DNA of 64,000 nucleotides. Origin: Lasioglossum baleicum (taxonomy: Eukaryota > Arthropoda > Insecta > Hymenoptera > Halictidae). The stretch covers positions 1-64,000 of the forward strand of contig NW_027469565.1 of the NCBI RefSeq assembly GCF_051020765.1, in the 5' to 3' direction. A program made the translations under genes and the position numbers. Position 1 is the stretch's first letter. The number at the start of each line of letters is the position of its first letter. Below, piece by piece: positions 12,001 to 23,459 of the stretch. The notes under the pieces are model-generated. The model worked only from the letters and a program-made list of their open reading frames with translations. It was not told where the DNA came from and ran no database searches.

Positions 12001-13312
12001 CGATCGAGAGTCAAACCGTTCGGGAACGTGTCGACCACGTTTGACTGTCGCTAAGTCAATAGCTTCACCTCTCCTATAATTCCGGGACTCAAACAAGGTA
12101 TTCCAGTAGTATGTCCACAGTACAGTATTGGCAATTTACACTCGATTCGTCCGAATAAATATTGAATTACAGAGGGAAACCGTTGTACAACGTTACCCAG
12201 TGGTATACAGAAAAATTTTTTGTCCAGAGAAACAAATTAGTATACATTTTCCTGCCGGTAACATTAAAAGCATGTATGAGTTGCAGAGTCTAGTGTCAAA
12301 GCGATCGAGAACGTTACCAACCGCTGTGAGAGTCGAGCGGCTAAGTCAATTGCCTCGCCTATGCTGTGACTTCGAGTGCCAGATCCAGGTATACCAGGAG
12401 TAAGTACGGTGATAAGTATTGGCAGTAGGACTCTTAATTCACGGTTTGAATATAATGGTAGATCATCAAACGGTTGTAGAACGTCACGTACTCGCTTACG
12501 ATCAATCTTTTTTTTTTCAGGCCGAATATTTCGAGAAACCCAAACCGCTGTTGGGAGTACCATGCTTAGTTTTCGTGGAAACATAGCAGAAGACATTTTA
12601 GAGCGGGGCATGTTAATTTCATGTATCAATTAGAAGACCGAGGGTCAAACCATTCGAGGTCGCTACCACCCTCCTTGGAGGTCGAATGGCTAGGTCAATA
12701 GCTTCATGTATCCTATGATTCCGAAAATCATATCAGGTAATACGGGAGTAAATCCGCTGAAAAGTTTTGGCAATAGACATATTAATTCTCGGCTTGAATA
12801 TTAAAGTCGCGAGTCAAATATTTATAAAACGTTATTTATTCGTGTATGCCATACCTTCCGAGATGCCCAACCCACTGCAGCAACTGTCTTGCTCAGTGTT
12901 CAAGGTAACAAATTAGTATCCTTAACTCCGGGAATACATGGTATGACTCTTAGAATATTGGAATGCGTCAAGCTATTGACTTAGCCGTTCTTCTCTCGAA
13001 GAAAGTGGTAACGTTCTCGAACGGTTTGACCCTCGATCATTTAAATAATACATGAAATTATTGTGCCTGTCATAAAAATTCATACTAACTTGCTTCTCTG
13101 AACACGAAGCCACACCCTCTATACAGCTGGTATGCTACTAGGATGGTAAGGCCTTCGGAAAATGTTTGTCTCTATATAACAGGTAACGGTTTACAACGTT
13201 TTGGCTGTGAATATTAATATCAGTACCGTGATATATGATGTCCAAGAACAATATTGTACGGCGGATTTATTCCTGTATTACCGGATATGACTCTCGGAAT
13301 CACAGTATAGTT

Positions 13313-13748
13313 GAAGCTATAGACATAGCCGTTCGACCCTCAGAGAAGAAGGTACCGTTCTGGAACAGTTTGCCTAGCGATCTTCTAATTCATACACGAC
13401 GTTATGGTGCCCGTCACTGAAATGTATACAACTCGTTCCCCTGAACACCACGATATACTCCCGGTGCAGCGGGTTAGATTTTCGGAGGATAATGTCTTGA
13501 GGATAGCGTTTGACTTTATACCAATTGGTAACGCCAACAAACAGCTTGACGCACTACTTTAAAAATCAATCCGTGAATTATGGCTACAATTGTCAATACT
13601 GGTTCACGGATTTAATTGGCAATGCTCTCAAACTGCTTTTTGGCATGCTTTAATATTCAAACCGTGAAGTGAGGTGTATATTGCCAATACTGTACAGGAC
13701 ACGTACTCCCGGAACATCTGGTTTAACTTCAGGAATCACAAGATACGT
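13313..13748 (+). repeat. Extended 436-bp satellite unit
   Basis: Unit starts at 13313 and 13749 are 436 bp apart. The sequence runs through the second half to ggttcacggattt, then returns to aattggcaatgctctcaaac and repeats about 90 bp of the second half (roughly 13612-13700). Confidence 0.75.
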
Positions 13749-14893
13749 GAAGCTATTTACAGCTATTCGTCTCTCACAGAATGTGGTAACTTTCTCGATT
13801 TTCTCTTTGACACTCGATCTTCTCATTCATAATGAAAATAAGGTCCCCGTCTCTAAAATGTTTACTAATGTGTTTCGCTAAATACGTAGCTATGCTCTCG
13901 CTACGGCGGGTTAGCTTCTAGAACGTTACAGCATTCTGAAAAACGTTTGACTTCATAGCAATTAGTAATGTTCGCACACAGTGTTACGCTCTATTTTAAT
14001 ATTCACTCCGCGAATTGAGGTATCTATTGCTAAACTACACGGCGCATTTATTTTCTGAATACATGGTTTGACACTCGAAATCGGAGGATACGTGAAAATA
14101 CTGACTTACACGTTCGCCTCTCCCAGATGGTGGCAAGATTCTCGATCGGTTTGACCCTCCATTTTCTTATTCATAATGAAATTAATGTGCCCGTCACTAA
14201 GGTGTGTACTAATTTGCTTTCTCGAACACGAAGTTATACTCTGGACGCCGGGGGTTAGGCCTTCGGAGCGTTTGCTATTCGGTAAGAAGATTGACTTTAT
14301 ACCAATTGGTGATCATCTCAGATGGATGGACGCTCTTATTTAGTATTCAAATCGAGAATTAAGGTGTGTGTTGCCAATACTGCTCACTGGACTTACTCCC
14401 GGTATACCTGGTAAGGCACTGAAGTCGCAGGATATGTGAAGCTATTGTCTTAGCCGTACGACTCACGCAGAAGGTCGTAAAATTCTCGAGCGGTTTGACT
14501 ATCGAACTTCACAGTTATTCATGAAATTATGATGCCCGTCACTAAAATGTATGCTAGACTGCTTCTCTGGACTCGAAGTAATACACTCGACTCAGCGGGT
14601 AGTTTTCCCGGAAGGTGAGGCCTTCGAAGATGGTTGACTCTACAGAAATAGGTATCGTTTTACATCGGATTGACCCTGTTCATTAATATTCGTGCCATAA
14701 TTTAAGGTATCTATTTCCAATACTGTTCGGCGGATTTACACCAGGAAGACCTAATTTGACTTTCGGAATAACAGGATGCGTGATGTTATTGACTTAGGTT
14801 TGCGACTCTCAAAAAACGTGGTAACGTTCTCACACGGAATGACTCCTGACTTTCCTATTCATACATGATTTCACGGTGCCCAGCACTAAAATG

Positions 14894-15396
14894 TCTACTA
14901 ATTTGTTTCTCAGCACACAAAGGTATACGCACGATACAGCGGGTAACATTCCCGGAAGGTAAGGTATGCCTAAAGGATTATGACTTTATACCAGTTGGTG
15001 ACATTCTCAAGCGGTTTGACTCTCCTCATTAATATTCATTCGCATATTAATTAATGCTATTATAGCCAATACTGTTCGGAGGACATACTCCTGCAATACC
15101 ATGTTTAACCCTCGGAATCAGAAGAAAATGTGAGGATAATGACCCAGCCGTTCGTGTCTCAAGGTATGTGGTATCGTTCTCAAAAGGTTTGACTCTCGAT
15201 CGACTAATTCGTGCATGAAATGATGGGTCTCGTCAATAAAATGTATACTATTTCGTATCGGTGAATTCGGTGATACACTCCCGATACAGTGAGTTAGTTT
15301 TCGGAGCGAAAGGCATTCTTCGTCAAGTTTGACCCTACACCAATATGTATTTCTCTACAGCAGATTGACGGCCTGCTATAATATTCAAACCGCGAA
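14894..15396 (+). repeat. Direct duplicate of 30881-31384
   Basis: Shares tttgtttctcagcacac, ggattatgacttta, aatgtgaggataatgac and atatgtatttctctacag at an offset of about 15.99 kb. It is more diverged than the other large duplicates. Confidence 0.75.
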
Positions 15397-17481
15397 TTAC
15401 GGTGTCAATTACCAATACATTTCAGCGCATTTACTGCCGCTATACCTGATGTGACATTCTGAATCGCAGGTTAGGTGAAGTTATTTATCTATCCGTTCGA
15501 CTCTAAAAGGGTGTGGTATCGATCTGGAACGGTTTGACCATCGATATTCAAATTCATACATGATTTTAAGATGCGGTCACTAAAACATATACTAATGTGT
15601 TTCTCTAAACACGGATTTATATTCTCGATACGGCGGGTTAGGTTTTCGGGCTGTAATGCTTTCAGTAAATCCTATGACTTTACAGCAATTCGTAACGTTC
15701 TCAGACGGTTTGACGCTCAACTTTGACGTTCAATGCGTTAATTAAGGTATCAATTGCCAATACTCTTCAGCGGATTTTCTTTCGGATTACCTGGTTTGAC
15801 AAACGGAATCAAAGGCTAGGTGGAGCTATTGACTCATCCGTTCAACTCTCATTGAAGGTGATAACGTTCTCGAACCGTTTGTGGCTCGATTCTTCAAATT
15901 CATGCATGAAATTAAGGTATGCGTCACTAAAATCAATAATAGGTTGTTCCCTAGAACACGAATTTAGACTATCGATTTAGCAGGTTAGGATATAGGAGGG
16001 GAAGGTCTTCGGTATAAAATTTGACGCTATACCAATAGGTAACAATCGACAAATATTTTACATTCAACTTTAATATTCGTGTCGTGAATTAAAGTGTCCA
16101 TTGGCAATACGGCACTGTGGATTCACTCCAAGAATACACGGCCTGAACATCGGAATCACAGGATATGTGTATCTATTGATTTAGCAGTTGGACTCTCGAA
16201 GAATGTGGTAACGTCGTCGAACGGTTAGACCGCCGATAGTACTATCCATACATGAAAATATGCTGTCCGTCTGCCCAAATGTCTATTAATTTGTTCCGGT
16301 GAAAGATATGCAAGCCAATCGCTACAGCCGGATGGGTCCTCGATGGAAATGCCATCGGTAAATAGTTTGACATTATACCAATCGGAATCGCACACAAACG
16401 GTTTGACGCTTTACTCTAGTATTCAAACCGTGAACTTAAGTGTCTCTTGCCAATCGCATCAGCGGACTTCCTCACGGAATACCTGGTTTTACTCTACGAA
16501 TCTCAGGATTTGCCAAGCTATTCACTTAGCCTTTCGACTCTCACAGAAGACGGTACCGTTCTCGAACGCTTCGACTCTCGATGCTGATACTTATACGCAA
16601 ACATGTGATGCTCGTCCGCTAAAATGTTTACTAATTTGTTTCTGTGCACATTATGCAGGACACTCGCAAGAGCGGGTTAGATTCTCGGAAGGTATGGTAT
16701 TCGGTAAAAGGAATGACTTTATGCGCATAGGTATTGTTTTCCGTCGGTTTGACTCTCTACATTAATATTCGAACGGGGTATTAAGGTGTCAGTTGCCAAT
16801 ACCTTTCAGAGGACTTACTCCCGGAATACCTGGATTGACCCTCGTAATCAGAGGATGTGTGATGCTAGTGACAGACGTCCGACCTTCAAAGTTGATGGTA
16901 ACGTTCTCACACTCGATCTTCTGTTTTGTACATGAAATTTATGTGACCGATCCTAATTTGTATACTAATTCGCTTTCGTGAACACGAAGTTATGCTCTGG
17001 ATGCAGACAAGTTCTTCAACGGCTTGAATCTGTCCTTGAATATTTAGTCCGCGAATTATCGTGTCTAATGCAAAGATTGATCAGCGAACTTACTCCCGGA
17101 TTACCTGATTTGACTCACGGTACCACATGGTAGGTGATGATACTGACATAGCCGTTCTACTCCAAAGGATCTTGGTAATATTCTCGGTTGGTTTGACACA
17201 CGACCGTCTCATTCACACATGAAAATAAGGGTGCCGTCACTAAAATATATACTAATTTGCTTCCTTGAACGCGAAGTGATACTATAGATACAACAGGATT
17301 GTCTCTCGAAAGGCAAGGCCTTCGATAAAAAGGTTGACTGTATAGCAATATGTAACGATCTACAACGGTCTGACACTGTTCCTTAATATTGATAACGTGA
17401 TATAGCGTGTCTAATTCCAATACTGTACTGCGGGTATAGTCGCAGAATACCTGGTTTGTCCCGTGGAGTCACAAGATAGGT

Positions 17482-17676
17482 GAAGCTATTGGGGTTACCT
17501 TCTCGGACGGTAATGCATTCGGAAAAATGTTTGACTTTACAGCAATTGTGACGTTCTCAAACCGTGAAACGCTCCATTTTAATATTCAATCCGCCAATTA
17601 AGGTATCTATTACCATTACTCTACGGCACATCTATTCACGGATTATCGCGCTTGTCTTTCTGAATCAAGGATATGT
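17482..17676 (+). repeat. Shortened 195-bp satellite unit
   Basis: gaagctattg is followed directly by gggttaccttctcgg, so about 150 bp of the first half are missing. Another unit just upstream has a similar loss at about 17016 (atgcagacaagttcttcaac). Confidence 0.75.
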
Positions 17677-18369
17677 GATGCTATTGACTTAGCCGTTTGA
17701 ATCTCAATGAAGGTGGTAACGTTCTCGAACGATTTGGCCATCGATCTTTTAATTCATGCATGAAGTTATTACGCTCGTTACTAAAGTGTGTTCTAGTTTG
17801 CACCTCTGAACACGCAGTTATGCTCTCGATACAGCGGGTATGTTTCTAGGAGGTGGATGTCTTCCGTAAAACGTTTCACCTTATAGCAATTTGTATCGTT
17901 CTACAATGAATTGACACAGTACTTTAGGATTCAAACCGTGATTTAAGGTGTTTGTTGCCAAGACTGTTCAGCCGATTTACTCCCAGAATACCTGGTATGA
18001 CTCTCGGAATCTCGGGACAGGTAAAGCTCTTCACGTAGCCGGTCGTCCCTCACAGAACGTGGCAACTTTCTCGAGCGGTCTGACTCTCGATCTTTTAATT
18101 AATTCCTGAGGTTATGGAGCTCTTCTACTGAAATGAAGACTAACTTCCTCCTCTGAACACGAAGTTCTACTCTCGATACGGCGGGTTAGGTTCTCCGAAG
18201 GCAACGCTTTCTGCAAACTGTTTGAATCTACAACAATGGGTTATTGTCCACAACGGTTTGACGGTCTGCTTTAATATTCATACCGCGAATTAAGGTGTCT
18301 ATTGACAATACCATTCTATAGATTTACTCCTATATTACTCGGTTTGGCTTTCGGAATCACGGGGTACGT

Positions 18370-18538
18370 GAAGCTATTGAAGTAGCTATTCGACAATCAT
18401 AAAATGTGGTAACGGTCTCGAACGGTTTGACGCACAATTTTAATATGCCAACCGTGAATTAATGTGCTTACTGCCAAAACTCTTCAGCGGACTTTCTGCC
18501 GGAATACCCGGTTTGGCTCTCCGAACCACTCAATATGT
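18370..18538 (+). repeat. Half-length satellite unit
   Basis: Successive unit starts at 18370 and 18539 are only 169 bp apart. The first-half motif aacggtttgac (18421-18431) continues straight into second-half sequence gcacaattttaatatgcc. This is the product expected from recombination between the two copies of the motif within the dimeric monomer. Confidence 0.8.
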
Positions 18539-19149
18539 GAAGCTATTGCAGTAGCCGTTTGTAGCTCAGACAAGCTGGCAATTCTCTCGAGCGGTTTCGC
18601 CCTCAATCTTCTAATTCATACATGAAAATAAGGTGCCCTTCACAGCAATGTTTACTAATTTAATAGAGTAATACTCTACATGCATCCGGTTAAGTTCTCG
18701 GAGGGTAAGGTTTTCTGTAAAACTTCCGACATTATCGAAATGTGTAACGGTATACAAACGTGTGACTCCGGACTATAATATTCCATCCGTGAAATAAAGT
18801 GTCTATTGCCCATAATGTTCAGCGGATTTACTCCTGGAATTCCTCGTTCGACTCAGGGAATCACGGGTTAAGCGAAGCTGGTGACTATGCTGTGCGACTC
18901 TAAAAGATGGTGGCAACTATCTCGATCGTTTTGACCGTAGATCTATATTGCTCTTACATGAAATTAAGGTGCCCGTGACTAAAATGCCAATTAATTCGCT
19001 TCTCCGAACACGAACTTATACTCTCCAAACAGCGGGTTACCTTCTCGAAAGTAAGGCGTTCTGTGCAAAGTTTGACCCTATAACAATAGGTAACTTGCTA
19101 CAACGATTTGACTGTGTACTTTAATATTTATACCGTGAAATAGGGTATC

Positions 19150-20552
19150 TAATGACCATAATGAACAGCTGATTTACTCGCTGAACACCTGGTTTGACTT
19201 TTGGAGCTGTTCGTCTTTGACAGAAGGTGGTAACGTTCTCGAACTCTTTGACTCTCGATGTTGATGCTTATGCACAAACATGTGGTGATCCTGCGCTAAT
19301 AGATCTACTAATTTGATTCCGTACACATTAAGCAGGGCACTCCCTACAGCGGATTAGGTTCCCGGAAGATATGTTATTCGGTAAAAGGAATGACTTTATG
19401 CGAATTGGTAATGTCCTCCCTCGGTTTGACCCTCTATATCAATATTCATTCCGTGAACTAAGGTGTCAGTTGCCAATAAACATCAGCGGTTTCTATCTCG
19501 GATTACGTGATTTGACACTGGGTATCACACGATACGTGAAGCAATAGACTTAGCCGTTCGACACTAACAAGTGGGTGGAAGCGTTCTCGAACAGTTTGAC
19601 CATCGATATTCTCATTCGTTCAAAAAGTTGACGTCTCCGTCACTGAAATGAATACTAATTAAGGTACGGTATTTCCAATACTGTCCAGTGGATTTACCCC
19701 CGGAACATCTTTTGTTACATCCGGAATCAAAGAACAGGTGAAGCTATTGACTTAGCCGCTCGAATCTCAAGGAAGGAGGTAATGTTCTCGAACGGATTAA
19801 CCCCCGATCTTCGAAATCATACATGAAATGGAGGTGCCCGTAAGTATGGAGTATATTAATTTTCTACCCCGAACACAAAGTTATACCCTCGATACAGCTG
19901 GTTATCTTCTCGGTGTGTAGGGCATTCGGAAAAAATGTTGGACCCTGTACCAATAAGAATTATTCAAGAACGGTTTGACTCAGCACTTTAATATTTATAC
20001 CGTGAAATTGGGCGTCTAATGCCAATACTGAACAGTGGATTTACTCACAGAGTACCTAGTTTTTCTCTCAGAATGGCTGGGTATGTGTTACTATTGACTT
20101 AGCCGTTCGTTCCTCAAAGAAGTTTGTACCGTTCTAAAACGGCTTGACACTCGATCTTCTAATTTACACATGACATTATGGTGCCTGTCACTAAAATTAA
20201 TGCTCATTTGTTTCACTGTAGAGGATATTATGTCCACGATACTGCGCCTTATGATCTCGGGAGGTAAAGAATGCGAAGAAGGGTATGACGTTATAACAGT
20301 TGATAAGGGCATCAAACGGCTTTACTCTCCACTCTGATTTCCATACCGTGAATTCAGGTGTCTATTGCCAATACTCTTCAGCCGATTTACTCGTTAAATG
20401 CCAGGGTTGACCCTTCGGTAAAGGGTTTGACTGTATATGAACAGGTAAAACTCGACAACGGTTTGATGGTATGTTTGAGCTTTTACACGGCGAAATAAGC
20501 TGTCTATTGCCAATACACCTCAGCGGATTTAATCTCGGTATCCAGGGTTTGA
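19150..20552 (+). repeat. Direct duplicate of 58349-59897 with a 146-bp deletion
   Basis: Shares private variants along its length (ttttggagctgttcgtcttt, gatcctgcgctaatagatct, atgcgaagaagggtatgacg). The offset is 39199 before 19657 and 39345 after it, because this copy lacks 146 bp. Confidence 0.87.
19657..19660 (+). other. Microhomology deletion scar
   Basis: A single aatt at 19657-19660 joins gaatact to aaggtacgg. The undeleted duplicate has aatt at both ends of the 146-bp segment. The pattern fits deletion between short direct repeats. Confidence 0.75.
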
Positions 20553-22318
20553 CTCACTGAATCACAGGATTGGTGACGTTATTGACTTAGCCGTTCGTCT
20601 GACACAGAAAGTGGTAACGTTCTAGAACGGTTTGACAACTGATTTTCTAATTTATATATGAGGTTAAGGTTCCCGTCTCTAAAATGGATACTGATTGCTT
20701 CCTCTGATAATGAAGTTACACTCTCGATGTAGCTGGTGCGGTTCGCGGAAGGTACGGCCTTGGATAAAACGTTTCACTTTATACCAATGGGTAGCAATCT
20801 CAAACGGTTTGACGCTCTACTGTAATAATCATACCTTGAATTAGGGTATCCATTGCCAACAGTGTACAGCGGATTGATTTCTGGAATACATGGGTTGAAA
20901 ATTGGAATAACAGGGTGGGTGAAGCTATTGTCTCAGATGTTGGACCCTCAAAGAAGGTAGGATCGTTCTCTACGGTTGTGAGTCTCGATTATTCTGTTCA
21001 TACAAGAAAAACCAATGTGCTCCTGCTATAATATCTACTAATTGGTTTCCGTGAGCAGTATGCATGTCTCATTCTGCAGTGGGACCGGTTCTCGGAAGGT
21101 AATGTATCGGGTAAAAAGAATTAATTTAGATTAATTGTTATTGTTCTCCGGCAGATTGATTCATACCTAAATGTTTATATCGGGAATTAAGGTGTCCATC
21201 GATAATACCCTTCAGTGGATGTGCTTTCAGAATACCAGGGACGATTCCCGCAAGCACATGTTGCCTGAAACTACTGACTTGGCCTTTCGACACTCACAGA
21301 AGGTGGCAACCATCTTGCATGGTTTGACAGTCGATCCTCCTATTCATACATGAAAAGAAGGTGTTCGCCAGCTAAAACGTATACTAGTGTGTTTATCTCA
21401 ACACGCAGATATACTATGGATACGGCGGGTTAGTTTCGCGCAAGGTATGGCCTCCGGTAGAATGTTTGACTGTATAGCAATAAGTAGCGTTCTTCAGTGG
21501 TCTTTCTCTCTTCTTTAACATTTATACAGTGAAATAGCGTGTCTAATTCCAATAATGTACCGCGGGATATGTCGCGAAATATCTTGTCTGTCCCTGTGAA
21601 TGGCAGGATAGGTGAAGCTATTCGCGTATCTGTGCGACTCTCAAAGAAGGTGGCAACGTTCTGCAAGAGTGTGCCCCGCAACCTTCTAATTCATTAATGA
21701 AATTAAGGCGTCCGTCACTAAAATGTATACAAATTTGTTTCTCTATACACGAAGTTATACTCTCGCTACGACGATTCTGGGTCTCGGAAGTTGAGGCCTT
21801 CTGTAAAATGTGAGACACTATACCAATAAGTAACATTTTACAACGGTTAGACAATGTACGTTAATATTAATATCGAGAACTATGGTGTCTATTGCCAATA
21901 CTATACTGGAGATTTAATCCCGGAATAAATGATTTAACCAATTTCCTTCTCTGTACAGAAAGTTATAATCTCCACACAGCAGGTTATTTTTTCGGAGGGG
22001 AAGGTCTCCCGTAAAGCCTTTGACTTTATCGTAAATGGTAACGTTCTCAAACGAATTGACTCCCTACTTTGGTATCCATGGCGTGAATTAAGGTGTCCAG
22101 TGTCAATAATCATGAGCGGATTTACTCGGTAAAAACCATGGTTGATTCTTGGAATCAAGTAAATTTCTCCGACGGTTTAACTGTTTAATTTAATATTCGT
22201 ACTGTGAATTAAAGTGTATATGCCAATACTCTTCAGTGGATTTACTCCCGGAGAACATGGTTTGACTCTTGGAACCTTGGGTTAGGTCAAGCTTAGACCT
22301 ATTATACCTTAGCTTATT

Positions 22319-23220
22319 AACTTAGACCTTCGAATCCCAAACAGGGTGGTATCGTTCTCGAACCGTTTGCCTCTCGATCTTCTAATCCATACATGAAATA
22401 ATGGTGCCCGTTGCTAATATGTAAACTCTGAGCACAAAATTATACTCTCGATACGGCAGGTTTGGTTCACGGTAAGTAAGGCTCTTTGTGATAAGTTTGA
22501 CATTACATCAATAGGTAAAGTACTACAATGGTTTGGAGCTTTATCATAATACCGTGAATTACGGTGTCCGTTGTCAGTAGTGTAAAGCGGATTGACTCCC
22601 GGAATACCTACGTTGACCTTCGGAATCACAGGATTAGTTGTAGCTATTCATCGAGAAGTACGGTCCTCGAAGAAGGTGGTAGCGTTGTGGAACGGTTAGA
22701 CCCACGCTCTTCTAATTGGTACGCGAAGTTAAGGTGTACGTCACTATAATTTATGCTAACTTGTTTCCTTCGACTCGCAATTATTATCTCGATGCAGCGA
22801 GTATATTCTCGGAAAGTCAATCCTTCGGTAAAAAGAGTGACCCTAAACCAGTTGATAATGGGCTCCGACAGTCTGACTCTCTACCATAATATTCATGCCG
22901 TGAATTATGTTGTTAATTGCCCATATAATTCGGAGGATTTACTCCACTAATGACATATTTGGCTCTCGAAATCACAGGGATGGTGAAGCTGTTGCCTTAG
23001 CTATGCGTCTATCCATGAAGATGGTAACGATGTCGAACGGTATAACTTTCCATCTCCTTATTCATGCACGAAGATAAGGTGCTGTCGCTAGATAGCGTAC
23101 TAATGTGTTTCTCTACGAACTACGTTATTCGCTCCATGCGGGGGGTTAACTTCTCGGCCCGTAAGTCTTTCGGAAAGAAGGTTTGACGTTATATGAATTG
23201 GTAACGTTCTGGTGCCCGAT
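22319..23220 (+). repeat. Direct duplicate of 32141-33048
   Basis: Shared private variants include cgaaccgtttgcctct, tttggttcacggta and gacagtctgactc-like words, about 902 bp against 908 bp. A small local tandem duplication (agcttagacctattatacc, then agcttatta) lies just upstream at about 22290-22318. The match stops at ggtaacgttct (23220), where the sequence jumps to a different place in the monomer. Confidence 0.8.
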
Positions 23221-23459
23221 ACTGAAATGAATACTAACTTCGTTTTCTAAACACGAACTTAAACACTCGCTGAAGCCCGTGGGGATCGCGGAAGGTTAGT
23301 TCTCCTGTAAAACGATTGAAATAATGGCGAATGGTAATCGTCTCAAACGGCGTGACGCTTTATTTTAATATTCAAACCGTGGATTAGGGTGCCTGTTGCC
23401 AATACTGTTCAGCGGATTTGCACCCGAAATACCTGGTACAGCTCTCCGAATCAAAGGAT
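23221..23459 (+). repeat. Direct duplicate of 46581-46829
   Basis: Shares gaagcccgtggggatcg, ggttagttctcctgtaaa and acacccgaaatacctgg. It begins exactly where the 22319-23220 duplicate stops, so this locus is a mosaic of two sources. Confidence 0.8.

Larger units (their letters stand above)
5465..12920 (-). repeat. Satellite array block 2, reverse polarity
   Basis: The same monomer is read as its reverse complement, recognisable by ggttaccaatt-, gagaacgttacc- and cctatcctgtgattcc-like words. The block is interrupted once by the GC-rich element at 8505-9047. Subtype B units (a cttgcttagtgttcac-like core) are frequent after about 11200. Adjacent monomers around 9300-9400 and 9640-9740 share private variants (aaccaggtaatccgagag), which suggests local tandem expansion. 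One unit near 12200 lacks about 70 bp between ggtatacag and gtccagagaaac. The block ends at 12920 after caaattagtatc. No gene is visible. Confidence 0.93.

Noticed and set aside
16343..16765. The longest frame, 140 codons, as a possible small gene
   Set aside because: It lies wholly in ordinary satellite units, with start and stop at unremarkable places. Its peptide resembles translations of other monomers in the same phase.
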